Assembly (NCBI GenBank): GCA_001789205.1
Contig: MFYT01000004.1
Span: 25,544-89,543, forward strand
DNA: 64,000 bases
Direction of reading: 5' to 3'
DNA from: Candidatus Raymondbacteria bacterium RIFOXYA2_FULL_49_16
GTDB lineage: Bacteria > Fibrobacterota > OXYB2-FULL-49-7 > XYB2-FULL-49-35
The position numbers were made by a program, and so were the translations under genes. Shown here piece after piece: positions 46,707-53,920 of this stretch. Position 1 is the stretch's first letter; every line of letters starts with the position of its first letter. The notes under the pieces were generated by a model. It saw only the letters and a list, made by a program, of their open reading frames with translations. It made no database searches and was not told the DNA's origin.

Positions 46707-47888
46707 ATGCTTACAAAAACCTGTTTTCTTGCTCTTCTGTTCCTCAGCATCAGCCTCATGACTGTCCCGCTCTTTGCCAGCGCTGAAATGAAAGACGATT
46801 GCTTTGACCGCTTTTTTAAAAAGTCGGTAATCGACGGCAGTTCCACGCCAGGCAAATACAACCTCGACGTACGCATGGGCAAGGCCGGATCAACTCTTGG
46901 TTTTATCTTTGACGTTAAAAACCCGTTTGTTAAAAAAGACAATATTTCCCAGACCTTTGGCCTGCTGTTTTACAAGTTCGAAGACACCCTGGTGCCGCCC
47001 GCCATTACCCCGGCCAATGGAACCAGCATAATCGGCATAACGGCCTTTTCACTGGCCTATGGCTGGAACTGGTATGGCCTGCCGCTCAATACCAACCTCT
47101 ATGCAGGCCTCAACCTCTACATGGGCGGCGAAACCAGAATGGTGAAGCAGGCTGACGGCACGCTGGCGGACAAGGGCCCCGGCGTCTTCGCCCCTGCCCC
47201 GTATTTTTATTTTGTAAACCCTTGGAGCGAAAAAGTCAAGACCAAGCTCGATATCATGGTGTCGCACAACTGGCAGGAAATGGCAAAACTCGCGGCCGAG
47301 GTCTTTGTGACCCTTCCCGGCTGGATGTTCGAAAGCGTAGTAGACCGCACAGGTTCAACCTACAGCGACAGTTACCGTTCGTCCGTGGGCATTGCCAAGC
47401 GCCTCACCACCAAGCAGGTACTGGGTCTCTTCATCCCCGCAGTCAGGAACGCGCCCGAAGGAGACTCCTCCATGGCGCAGGTCGACGCCATGTTTGGCGG
47501 CAGCACCGGGTACCTCAAATTTTCCGGAGGCACCACCTTCACGGTCAACAATGTGATCGGCGAAACCTTTGCCGACAAAGCGGGCAGCTCAGACAACTAC
47601 TATTTCAAAGGCGAATTTTCGTATATCCTGCTCCTGGGTCTTGGTTATAAAGTGGGCGAAGGCCTCGGTTTCCGCTTTGGCCTCAACTACGGTCTCAACC
47701 TCGACGCTATTTCGACCATGCAGGGACAAAGTCAGGGAATTGAGTCAGCTGAAAAAGCGGGCTTCTTCTCACTCAAGCACAAAACAGTCTATGTGGCGCT
47801 GGAATATATGAACGACTATGTGGCCGAGGACATTTTCGGGTCACGCGTTGTGCCCAGCATGTTCCACATCAGTCTGGCCATCAGATAG
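46707..47888 (+). CDS. Secreted or outer-membrane protein, unknown family
   Basis: 393 aa with strong AAGGAG 5-10 nt upstream and a signal peptide (LLFLSISLMTVPLFASA). Many alternating aromatic/hydrophobic strands (TFGLLFYKFED, AFSLAYGWNWYGL, FGLNYGLNLDAI) and an end at MFHISLAIR suggest a beta-barrel or large beta-sheet protein, though no terminal Phe is seen. I do not recognise the family. It is followed by a good terminator, so it is monocistronic. Confidence 0.65.
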   Translation: MLTKTCFLALLFLSISLMTVPLFASAEMKDDCFDRFFKKSVIDGSSTPGKYNLDVRMGKAGSTLGFIFDVKNPFVKKDNISQTFGLLFYKFEDTLVPPAITPANGTSIIGITAFSLAYGWNWYGLPLNTNLYAGLNLYMGGETRMVKQADGTLADKGPGVFAPAPYFYFVNPWSEKVKTKLDIMVSHNWQEMAKLAAEVFVTLPGWMFESVVDRTGSTYSDSYRSSVGIAKRLTTKQVLGLFIPAVRNAPEGDSSMAQVDAMFGGSTGYLKFSGGTTFTVNNVIGETFADKAGSSDNYYFKGEFSYILLLGLGYKVGEGLGFRFGLNYGLNLDAISTMQGQSQGIESAEKAGFFSLKHKTVYVALEYMNDYVAEDIFGSRVVPSMFHISLAIR

Positions 47889-47926
47889 CAAAAAACGTCA
47901 AACTCAAAGCGCGGGAACTCTATGCT

Positions 47927-47964
47927 GGTACCAGGGCTAAAAACAGCGCCTGGTACCTTTTACT
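47927..47964 (+). terminator. Rho-independent terminator
   Basis: A 9-bp perfect stem GGTACCAGG / CCTGGTACC with a 13-nt loop, followed by TTTTACTT, 38 nt after the stop of the 46.7-kb gene. Confidence 0.8.
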
Positions 47965-48021
47965 TGACTACGATGCTTTTTGGACCTTCGGATAACGCGT
48001 ATGGCTAACCATACCGCTTAT

Positions 48022-48276
48022 TTACAGTATTCTGTAGACCTGTGATATCGACAGCCCAACTTTTTTTGCAATTGCCGCGCCGGAAGCGCCTTTCTTGTAC
48101 ATGCCTTTGATGGTATCATTACGTTCTTTGTTCTTTTTCCTGTTGTAGTCGAGTCCGTATTTGATCCGGAGTTGATGCACTGCCTGGCGGGTAATGCCGA
48201 ATTTCTTTCCAATCGCAGCGTCGGTCTTCAAAGTCTTCTGAAGGTTCTTTAACTGGTCTTTGCTGATTCGTGCCAT
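48022..48276 (-). CDS. Small double helix-turn-helix DNA-binding protein
   Basis: 84 aa with AAGGAGG 6 nt before the ATG. Two similar HTH units are visible: residues about 8-40 (DAAIGKKFGITRQAVHQLRI) and about 52-84 (GASGAAIAKKVGLSISQVYRI), both of the resolvase/Hin or homeodomain-like type, with a basic linker (NRKKNKER). No catalytic domain. A related double-HTH protein is at 58,120. It may be a repressor; its targets are unknown. Confidence 0.7.
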   Translation of the reverse strand: MARISKDQLKNLQKTLKTDAAIGKKFGITRQAVHQLRIKYGLDYNRKKNKERNDTIKGMYKKGASGAAIAKKVGLSISQVYRIL

Positions 48277-48650
48277 GATAGGCCTCCTTGGGTTATAGTC
48301 TGGTAAAGGACACTGATTGATAGATAACTATTTAATACATGGATTGTCAATAGTATAGTAACTTATTATCCAGGGGCCAAAAAACAGACCATGAAACCCA
48401 TCCGCACGCCAAGGACAGGTAACCCGAATGATATTTGCCAAAAAAACAATCGCCAAGGAATGTGGTATCCGCATTGTGAACTTATTGACATACGACGCAT
48501 CAATTATCTATTTCTACAGCGTGAGCCCGCAGTATACAGTAAAGGCTGCATTACAGCCACCAGAAACCCAAATATCCATAGAAGCGCCGCCGTTGCAGGT
48601 AATGTACCTGCCAAGAGAAGAATACACATCCTAAATACGAAGAAATACAT
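48277..48650. other. 374-bp AT-rich gap, no convincing gene
   Basis: Contains a minus-strand TTGACA at 48345-48350 that may belong to the double-HTH gene promoter. Two overlapping plus-strand frames of 68 and 87 codons (48428 and 48391) lack ribosome sites and recognisable content, so none is called. The leader of the 48,651 gene must be here. Confidence 0.4.
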
Positions 48651-49778
48651 ATGAATATCTTAAAACTAACGCAAATTTTAACAATTCTATTGACCCTTGC
48701 GGCCGCTATTCCGGTGTCCGCCGAGACCCACGTCTTCTGGTACAAGGCCCTGCAGAACCACTATGCCCTGACCGATAGCCTAGGGCCAGCCCTGCCTGCA
48801 GACGCTATTGTACATGAGGGGAAAATAGTAACATGTAACGTTTCGGTAGGACTTGGATATGCTGGAAGAGGATTTTCCTGCGGATCTGGTTGGACCGATG
48901 ACCAGGGCTGGTGCTCTGCCTTTTTCTCAGGTGATCTCAGCGATTCGGCAAACGCGGGCAGCAGCGTAACTTCAGCGTTTCTCCGGGGCGAATATGACGA
49001 CTGGGCTTTCAGTAGTCCCCAATGCAACGAAGGACCTATTGCTATCCGATGCGGTGTTATTGATGTTTCCTTCGGCGTTTCCATGTGGGACAAACCCTCG
49101 AATCTACCCGATGACGCTGTTTGGGCAGACCTCGATCCCATGAACACGCTAAACTATAATTACCCCATTGCTGGAGCAGAGGAAATTTTAAATTTTACTG
49201 CGTTGGGCGGACGTAGGGATGGTATGGCAGCGCCAGTACTCGACAGCCAGTTTGTCAGTATCGATGTTACTGACCAGGTCAACTGGATATTGGCCAACTA
49301 TGCCGCTGGAACTTATTATGCCATTGTGGTTCTTTCCAAGGTTGGCACAGGCAGCACAGGGAAATTCTCTACTCTTGCAAATGAACAATGCGTATACGAT
49401 CCCACCCATAATCGCATGGTTATGGTTCCGAATGCGCCATGGGCAGCTGATGGCAACTCGATACACCTCGTTATCAATGGCGACCTTGCGGACAGCGTAC
49501 GCGCTGAAAAGCCGCCTGCCATAACAGAACAGGCGCTTGGCGTATCCGTATACCCCAACCCCTTCAACCCGTCCACAACGATATCCTATTCCATCCCCGG
49601 CAATGGTCGGGCTATGTTGAGCATTTTCTCCTTTTCCGGCCAGTGTGTCTTCCAAAAACAGGTGGCAGGTAGCGGCAGTTTCTCCTGGGATGCCTCAAAG
49701 CAGGGGAGTGGGGTGTATGTGTGCAGATTGGAAGCGGGCGGGAAAGTGATGGCGAGGAGAATGGTTTTCATACGATGA
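48651..49778 (+). CDS. Secreted protein with C-terminal sorting domain
   Basis: 375 aa with signal peptide (LTQILTILLTLAAAIPVSA). The body (25-280) is a jelly-roll-like beta protein with several Cys residues (GFSCGSGW, QGWCSAF, SPQCNEGPIAIRCG), of unknown family; the VSIDVTDQVNWILANYAAGTYYAIV segment recalls disaggregatase/DNRLRE-type carbohydrate-binding modules. The last 80 residues (VYPNPFNPSTTISYSIP ... RRMVFIR) are a clear type IX-style sorting domain. Probably displayed on or released from the surface. Confidence 0.72.
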   Translation: MNILKLTQILTILLTLAAAIPVSAETHVFWYKALQNHYALTDSLGPALPADAIVHEGKIVTCNVSVGLGYAGRGFSCGSGWTDDQGWCSAFFSGDLSDSANAGSSVTSAFLRGEYDDWAFSSPQCNEGPIAIRCGVIDVSFGVSMWDKPSNLPDDAVWADLDPMNTLNYNYPIAGAEEILNFTALGGRRDGMAAPVLDSQFVSIDVTDQVNWILANYAAGTYYAIVVLSKVGTGSTGKFSTLANEQCVYDPTHNRMVMVPNAPWAADGNSIHLVINGDLADSVRAEKPPAITEQALGVSVYPNPFNPSTTISYSIPGNGRAMLSIFSFSGQCVFQKQVAGSGSFSWDASKQGSGVYVCRLEAGGKVMARRMVFIR

Positions 49779-49871
49779 AGAGTGCGCAAACTCAAAGAAA
49801 AACCGGTACTGTTCATTCAACAGAAAAACGAAATTCCATAACCAAACAATCATTTTACCAAAGGAGCTACC

Positions 49872-50459
49872 ATGAAAAAACTTCCGCTTTTTGCTCTTTA
49901 CACACTCATGCTGGGCATAACCTCTCATGCGCTGCTGAATAATATCAAAGACCCTGCCGCCTCCATCCGTCTGGAACGGAAAATGACCCTCTCACTGGAG
50001 CTGGCCTGGAACGGGCTTGCAGGTGTGGGACCGGTCTTAAGCTATTACCCGATACCGAAATTTGGCCTGGACTGCGGCTTAGGTTTGGGCGGTGCCGGGT
50101 ACAAGCTGGGTATCCGCGGCCGCTACCTTTTCAAGAATGACAACTTAACACCTTTTATCGGCGCGGGTGCAACGATGGGTACTGGTACGATGGGTCAAGA
50201 GGCGGGAGTCAACGATCAGGGGAGTACCATCAAGGTAAAAATGAAGTCCTGTCCCTATATCCTTCTCGGCGGCGGCCTGGAAAACATCTCCCAGGGCGGT
50301 TTTTTCTTCCAGTTCCATCTGGGCTACGCTCTGCTTCTGGGTGACGATAAAATTGAATACACCCAAGGAACACCCAGTTCGACCATGAAAAAATCCCTTG
50401 ATCTTTCCGTTAACGGCGGTGTGAGTATTGGGCTCAACGTGGGATATGCGTTCAGGTAG
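49872..50459 (+). CDS. Small outer-membrane beta-barrel protein
   Basis: 195 aa with AAGGAG before the ATG and a signal peptide. About eight amphipathic strands (GPVLSYYPIPKFGLDCGLGLG, YLFKNDNLTPFIGAGATMG, SCPYILLGGGLE, FQFHLGYALLLG, GVSIGLNVGYAFR) and the terminal aromatic/Arg end fit an OmpA/OmpW-type 8-strand barrel. Ligand or role is unknown. It ends 10 nt before the antitoxin-like gene. Confidence 0.68.
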   Translation: MKKLPLFALYTLMLGITSHALLNNIKDPAASIRLERKMTLSLELAWNGLAGVGPVLSYYPIPKFGLDCGLGLGGAGYKLGIRGRYLFKNDNLTPFIGAGATMGTGTMGQEAGVNDQGSTIKVKMKSCPYILLGGGLENISQGGFFFQFHLGYALLLGDDKIEYTQGTPSSTMKKSLDLSVNGGVSIGLNVGYAFR

Positions 50460-50469
50460 AGAGCCAAAT

Positions 50470-50706
50470 ATGAGCGCAAGTTCACTTCGCCTGCCACATT
50501 CATTACATAAGTACATGAAAGACGTAGCCAAACATGAGTGTGTTTCTGTAAATCAATTTATTTCCGTGGTAATTTCTAAAAAGGTTTCTGCGCTCTTTGC
50601 CCAAGATTATCTTGAACAACGGGCGAAACATGCTTCAAGGACAAGATTTGAAAAGGCCCTCTCCAGAATCCCGCATTCAGAACCAGACTCCTTCGACAAA
50701 CTCTAA
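50470..50706 (+). CDS. HicB/Arc-like ribbon-helix-helix protein, orphan antitoxin candidate
   Basis: 78 aa from ATG 50470. SSLRLPHSLHKYMKDVAKHECVSVNQFISVVISKKVSAL is a typical ribbon-helix-helix domain of HicB-type antitoxins (strand, helix, SVNQFI turn). The C-terminus is short and charged. No HicA or other toxin gene lies on either side, so it is an orphan. A plain transcription factor is the alternative. Confidence 0.65.
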   Translation: MSASSLRLPHSLHKYMKDVAKHECVSVNQFISVVISKKVSALFAQDYLEQRAKHASRTRFEKALSRIPHSEPDSFDKL

Positions 50707-51194
50707 AGACAGCGCGGGGTAAAGACGGGCATACAACAGCGCATAACGAAGCTATAGGAAAATCCCCTGTGCTGTTTTACTAAAAATCGCGCTTTTTGCC
50801 GACTCCCGGGCTCAAAGCAGTATGTAGATTACTTTAGCGAAAGACTCCGCCCCCAATTCAAAGATTGTCGAATTCACAAGATTTTAGACACCGAGCAATT
50901 ATTCGATGGGTTTTGTTATCGGGGAACTGGTTTCCAAGACTGAAGGTACTCTGAGAAAGACGAGAAGGATAATTCAGTTACTTGCATGACAGACTCCTTG
51001 GGTTTTAAGTGTTTGGAAAATTATTTTATGTGAATGGGAAAAACAGGACCAAACGAACCTTCTGATTATCCAAGAAAGAAAAGGGGCCAGACATATTGAC
51101 GCATCTGACCCCCAGAAAACGATTACTCAGTTTAAATTTGCTGATTTATATTTCCGCCTTTTTATATTTTACCTGCAATACAGAAAGGGTCAAA
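50707..51194. other. 488-bp gap without a recognisable gene
   Basis: No frame with both ribosome site and plausible content on either strand. The sequence is mixed in composition with short remnants; I see no structured RNA or repeat here. The in-frame extension of the following gene upstream of 51195 lacks a ribosome site. Confidence 0.4.
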
Positions 51195-51524
51195 ATGAGT
51201 TCATACACAAGCAATCTTCAGCACTTCCTGGATAAAAATGGCGATATCCCACTGGACATACACCCTGAAGGCAGGAAGATGGCGTCCTTTCTAACCTCAG
51301 TAGTTGACAGAGTAACCGCCTCCTTTCCGTTTGTGAGGGAATTCATCAAAACAGGTTTAAAGTGCATGAAGACAGATTGCCGAGGGGCTATTATCGGCCA
51401 CTTTCGCAATGAGAATGAACCTATAGTTTGGCAATGCATGAAATGCAGTGACTTTGGATCAATATCCGATTGGCAAAACTCCCACTGGGACAAAGCCACA
51501 AACAAAATCAAAAAGACAGTTTAA
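51195..51524 (+). CDS. Small zinc-ribbon protein of unknown function
   Basis: 109 aa from the ATG at 51195 (GAAAGGG upstream). Residues 1-55 are helical; the C-terminal half has Cys pairs CMKTDC and CMKC about 25 residues apart, then GSISDWQNSHWD. I know this ending (WxCxxCGDxGxIxxWxxSxWD) from widespread small proteins with no assigned role. Zinc binding is likely. It is the last gene before the tRNA fragment at the element boundary. Confidence 0.6.
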   Translation: MSSYTSNLQHFLDKNGDIPLDIHPEGRKMASFLTSVVDRVTASFPFVREFIKTGLKCMKTDCRGAIIGHFRNENEPIVWQCMKCSDFGSISDWQNSHWDKATNKIKKTV

Positions 51525-51569
51525 TAACAGGCTGGTTAAAACACGGTTGAGCAAGGTCTTTTACCCTGA

Positions 51570-51608
51570 AATAAGAAACCCTCGCAATCCTTTAAGATTA
51601 CGAGGGTT
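51570..51608 (-). terminator. Terminator of the split tRNA gene
   Basis: On the minus strand, AACCCTCGTAATC and GATTGCGAGGGTT pair around a short loop and are followed by TTTCTTATTT. It lies 4 nt beyond the encoded CCA of the tRNA 3' half, as expected for the terminator of the original tRNA gene. Confidence 0.8.
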
Positions 51609-51612
51609 ATCA

Positions 51613-51657
51613 TGGTACCGGCTCAGGGATTTGAACCCCGGACCTGTGGATTATGAT
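51613..51657 (-). other. 3' half of a tRNA(CAU) gene, integration attachment site
   Basis: Minus strand reads, from the anticodon loop (ATCATAA) to the end: anticodon stem 3' side UCCAC, variable AGGUC, T arm CGGGG-UUCAAAU-CCCUG, acceptor 3' side AGCCGGU, A, CCA. The 5' side of the anticodon stem does not follow at 51658-51662 (no GUGGA), so the tRNA stops in its anticodon loop. A CAU anticodon belongs to Met, fMet or Ile2. The geometry (3' half on the left) places the inserted element to the right and an intact tRNA beyond the window. Confidence 0.85.
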
Positions 51658-51683
51658 TCGTAATTGACATTTTACGCATAGTA

Positions 51684-51807
51684 TTGCAGATTCTTGCAAC
51701 TCATTGTAACAATAATGCATTATCAGTAAAATTGACTGTTTTTGAAAGTGTCGATTTTGCAGGTTTTTGCAGGGGGTTGCAATAAAATGGTGGCAAATGG
51801 TGGCAAG
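51684..51807. repeat. Phased TTGCA motifs and tandem TGGTGGCAA repeats beside the att site
   Basis: TTGCA occurs at 51684, 51694, 51757, 51767 and 51777, that is in 10-bp steps within two groups. TGGTGGCAAA (51788-51797) is followed immediately by TGGTGGCAAG (51798-51807). Repeats on one helical face next to a tRNA core site are typical of tyrosine-recombinase arm sites. The whole 51,658-51,926 gap has no gene. Confidence 0.7.
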
Positions 51808-51926
51808 ATTTTATAACAATTATCGCAAGGCACAGACTCAAGCCGCCACCTTTTTCAGCCATAAAAAAACCCGCCCAGCCGCCCTGTTTTTGTTTTAAGT
51901 TTCTGTAGAAATCCTGCCTGGGGATG

Positions 51927-53120
51927 CTACCTAACTACTGCGAACTTAGCAAATCTCTTTTGCCCATTGGCCTTTATACCCAAGCAGTAGACACCTGCTG
52001 GTAATGTAGAGGTTGTTATTCTTGCTTCTCCTGTAGTGGCTGTAAGTGTGCTGCTGAAGAGTTTCTTTCCAGCTATGTTGTAGATGGTGGCTATTGCGTT
52101 TGAGGATTGCAGTGCCTGTGGGACTGTTATATGTAGGGTATTTGGTGTCAGATATTGGACGCATAGGGCTGTATTAATTGATCTGGGAATCTGGCTTTTC
52201 TCAACAGCAATAGGTACTGCTGGAGAGGTAAGAATTGTGCCGCTATCGCCAACAGCAATATATTGATTGTTACCATATGTGACAGAATTAAGTCTTTTCC
52301 CCGTCCCTGATATGCGACCAGTCCAATCAATTCCATTGGAAGATGTCATGATTGTACCGAAACCGCCTACCGACACGAATTGATCATTACCATAAATAAT
52401 AAACTTGAGCTGATCTTGTGTTTCCGTCAGACTGTTCCAAGTGATACCATTAAGAGAAGAATAAATTGTTTTATTCCCCCCAATTGCCACGTATTGATTT
52501 TTGCCATACGTAATTGAATACAGATTTTGTGATGTTCCTAAAGTACGGCTAGTCCAAGTTGTGCCATCCGAAGAGGTTAGAATTATTCCATAATTACCTA
52601 CCGTTACAAATAGGTTGTTGCCATGGACAATAGATAGAAGTTCATGTTGCGTACCTATCCAACAATTGGCCCACGTAATGCCATCTTGAGACGTTAAAAC
52701 CGTTGTGTGTGAGGAGTAACCACCACCCACAGCTACGTATTGCCCTTCGCCATAAGTGACTGAAGCGAGGTCGTACGGTGTCATCCATTCACAAGTTGTC
52801 CAAGCAACACCATCAGGAGCGGTAAGGACCAGACCCCAATAACCGACTGATACGTATCGGTCATTTCCATAGGTTACAGATCCAAGCCACTGGGATGATA
52901 GAGTGGTCCCTGACACACGTTTAGTCCAGATGATGCCATCATTAGAGGTCAGAATTGTGCCAGCATCACCCACGATTACGTATTGGCTATCACCATAAAT
53001 AATGGAATTAAGCTCCTCTGAAGTGCCAGAAATTCTAGTATCCCAATCAACTTGTGCAAAGCATGTTGCTGAAAATAGAATGGTCAATAATTGAGACAGC
53101 TTAATGATTTTTAAGTTCAT
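51927..53120 (-). CDS. Secreted repeat beta-propeller protein with sorting domain
   Basis: 397 aa from the ATG at 53118-53120, starting the signal peptide (MNLKIIKLSQLLTILFSATCFA). Seven or so repeats of about 38 residues follow the pattern SITYGNxQYVxVGxxGxILTSxDGxxWTxRxSGT, a BNR/Ycf48-like propeller blade. The last 75 residues form a sorting domain (LFSSTLTATTGEARITTSTLPAGVYCLGI ... KFAVVR). Same repeat type as the broken gene at 58,734-60,764. Probably surface-exposed; ligand unknown. Confidence 0.75.
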   Translation of the reverse strand: MNLKIIKLSQLLTILFSATCFAQVDWDTRISGTSEELNSIIYGDSQYVIVGDAGTILTSNDGIIWTKRVSGTTLSSQWLGSVTYGNDRYVSVGYWGLVLTAPDGVAWTTCEWMTPYDLASVTYGEGQYVAVGGGYSSHTTVLTSQDGITWANCWIGTQHELLSIVHGNNLFVTVGNYGIILTSSDGTTWTSRTLGTSQNLYSITYGKNQYVAIGGNKTIYSSLNGITWNSLTETQDQLKFIIYGNDQFVSVGGFGTIMTSSNGIDWTGRISGTGKRLNSVTYGNNQYIAVGDSGTILTSPAVPIAVEKSQIPRSINTALCVQYLTPNTLHITVPQALQSSNAIATIYNIAGKKLFSSTLTATTGEARITTSTLPAGVYCLGIKANGQKRFAKFAVVR

Positions 53121-53310
53121 CTTTGACTCTATAGCAAATATAGATTCCCAGTATCCTTTTTGCAATAGATTCAATGAGAGATACAGACTGTTGTTTGGTA
53201 ATAAGGGATAGATACTGGAATTAAAAGTACGAGCTGTCTCTGAAAACCCTGGAAGAAGACAGGGCCACCCTTAGGTGATACTCAACCTATCAAAAACAAC
53301 TCATACCAGT

Positions 53311-53532
53311 TTAAGGTTTTACATTCAACATCTTGGCAGCGTTGGCACTCCAATACTGCTCTATAAACTTTACAGTCTTAAATGAGTAATGATCGTCACT
53401 CAAAAGTTCTGGCGTAATAAGCCCTATTCTCTTAAGCTTATTTATCATTTCTGCTGGCATTTTCAACCCCTCAGCGATCTCCTGGGTGGAATAACTTTGG
53501 GTTGTAGGATTTATTTTTTCCGCGAATGTCAT
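53311..53532 (-). CDS. Small MerR-like HTH protein
   Basis: 73 aa. YSTQEIAEGLKMPAEMINKLKRIGLITPELLSDDHYSFKTVKFIEQYW has the wing-helix order of MerR-type/excisionase DNA-binding domains without an effector domain. Its ATG shares a base with the TAA of the preceding MerR-like gene, so the two are co-translated and may form a heterodimer. Confidence 0.65.
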   Translation of the reverse strand: MTFAEKINPTTQSYSTQEIAEGLKMPAEMINKLKRIGLITPELLSDDHYSFKTVKFIEQYWSANAAKMLNVKP

Positions 53533-53729
53533 TATTTCCCCCTCAATCTGTCTTGGTTGTCGGCATAAATCTGTTTAATGGTCTCAAAACCAGCCTGGTT
53601 GAATAAGTGCCGTTTACCCAGGACTGTTGTAGCTTTGACCAGTCCCAGCTTTCTATACCTGTTTATTGTGGCCGTGGATATGCCTGTTAGGTGACAAATC
53701 TCACCAACCCCGTATAGTGTTTGCTCCAT
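53532..53729 (-). CDS. Small MerR-like HTH protein
   Basis: 65 aa with AAGGAGG before the ATG. YGVGEICHLTGISTATINRYRKLGLVKATTVLGKRHLFNQAGFETIKQI is a compact MerR-type HTH plus wing. Element-borne proteins of this size act as excisionases or regulators of integrase. First gene of a two-gene unit. Confidence 0.68.
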   Translation of the reverse strand: MEQTLYGVGEICHLTGISTATINRYRKLGLVKATTVLGKRHLFNQAGFETIKQIYADNQDRLRGK

Positions 53730-53868
53730 GTGAACCTCCTTAATATATGGATAGCTACCCCGATGGTAGTGTTCCTATACAATGTTATACCAACAAATGG
53801 TATCTACTTTCAATAGCTGGACGTATTTTATTCGTGGAGGATAATAAAATTGCGGGGATGATGACTAT

Positions 53869-53904
53869 AAATAAAAATCCCCCTGTATTTTATTACAAGG
53901 GGAT
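53869..53904 (-). terminator. Rho-independent terminator after the LamG-repeat gene
   Basis: On the minus strand ATCCCCTTGTA and TACAGGGGGAT pair around AATAAAA and run into TTTTTAT, 17 nt after the stop of the 53,921 gene. Confidence 0.8.
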
Positions 53905-53920
53905 ATGTTTTCCGCGAAAA

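Noticed and set aside
48391-48654. Two small overlapping plus-strand frames
   Set aside because: No ribosome site, no recognisable content, and they overlap each other in different frames.
50470-51194. Complete toxin-antitoxin pair
   Set aside because: Only the ribbon-helix-helix antitoxin-like gene is visible; no HicA, RelE or other toxin frame follows or precedes it.
51865-51895. Terminator-like A-run and GC block
   Set aside because: The two GC blocks are direct, not inverted, so no hairpin forms.
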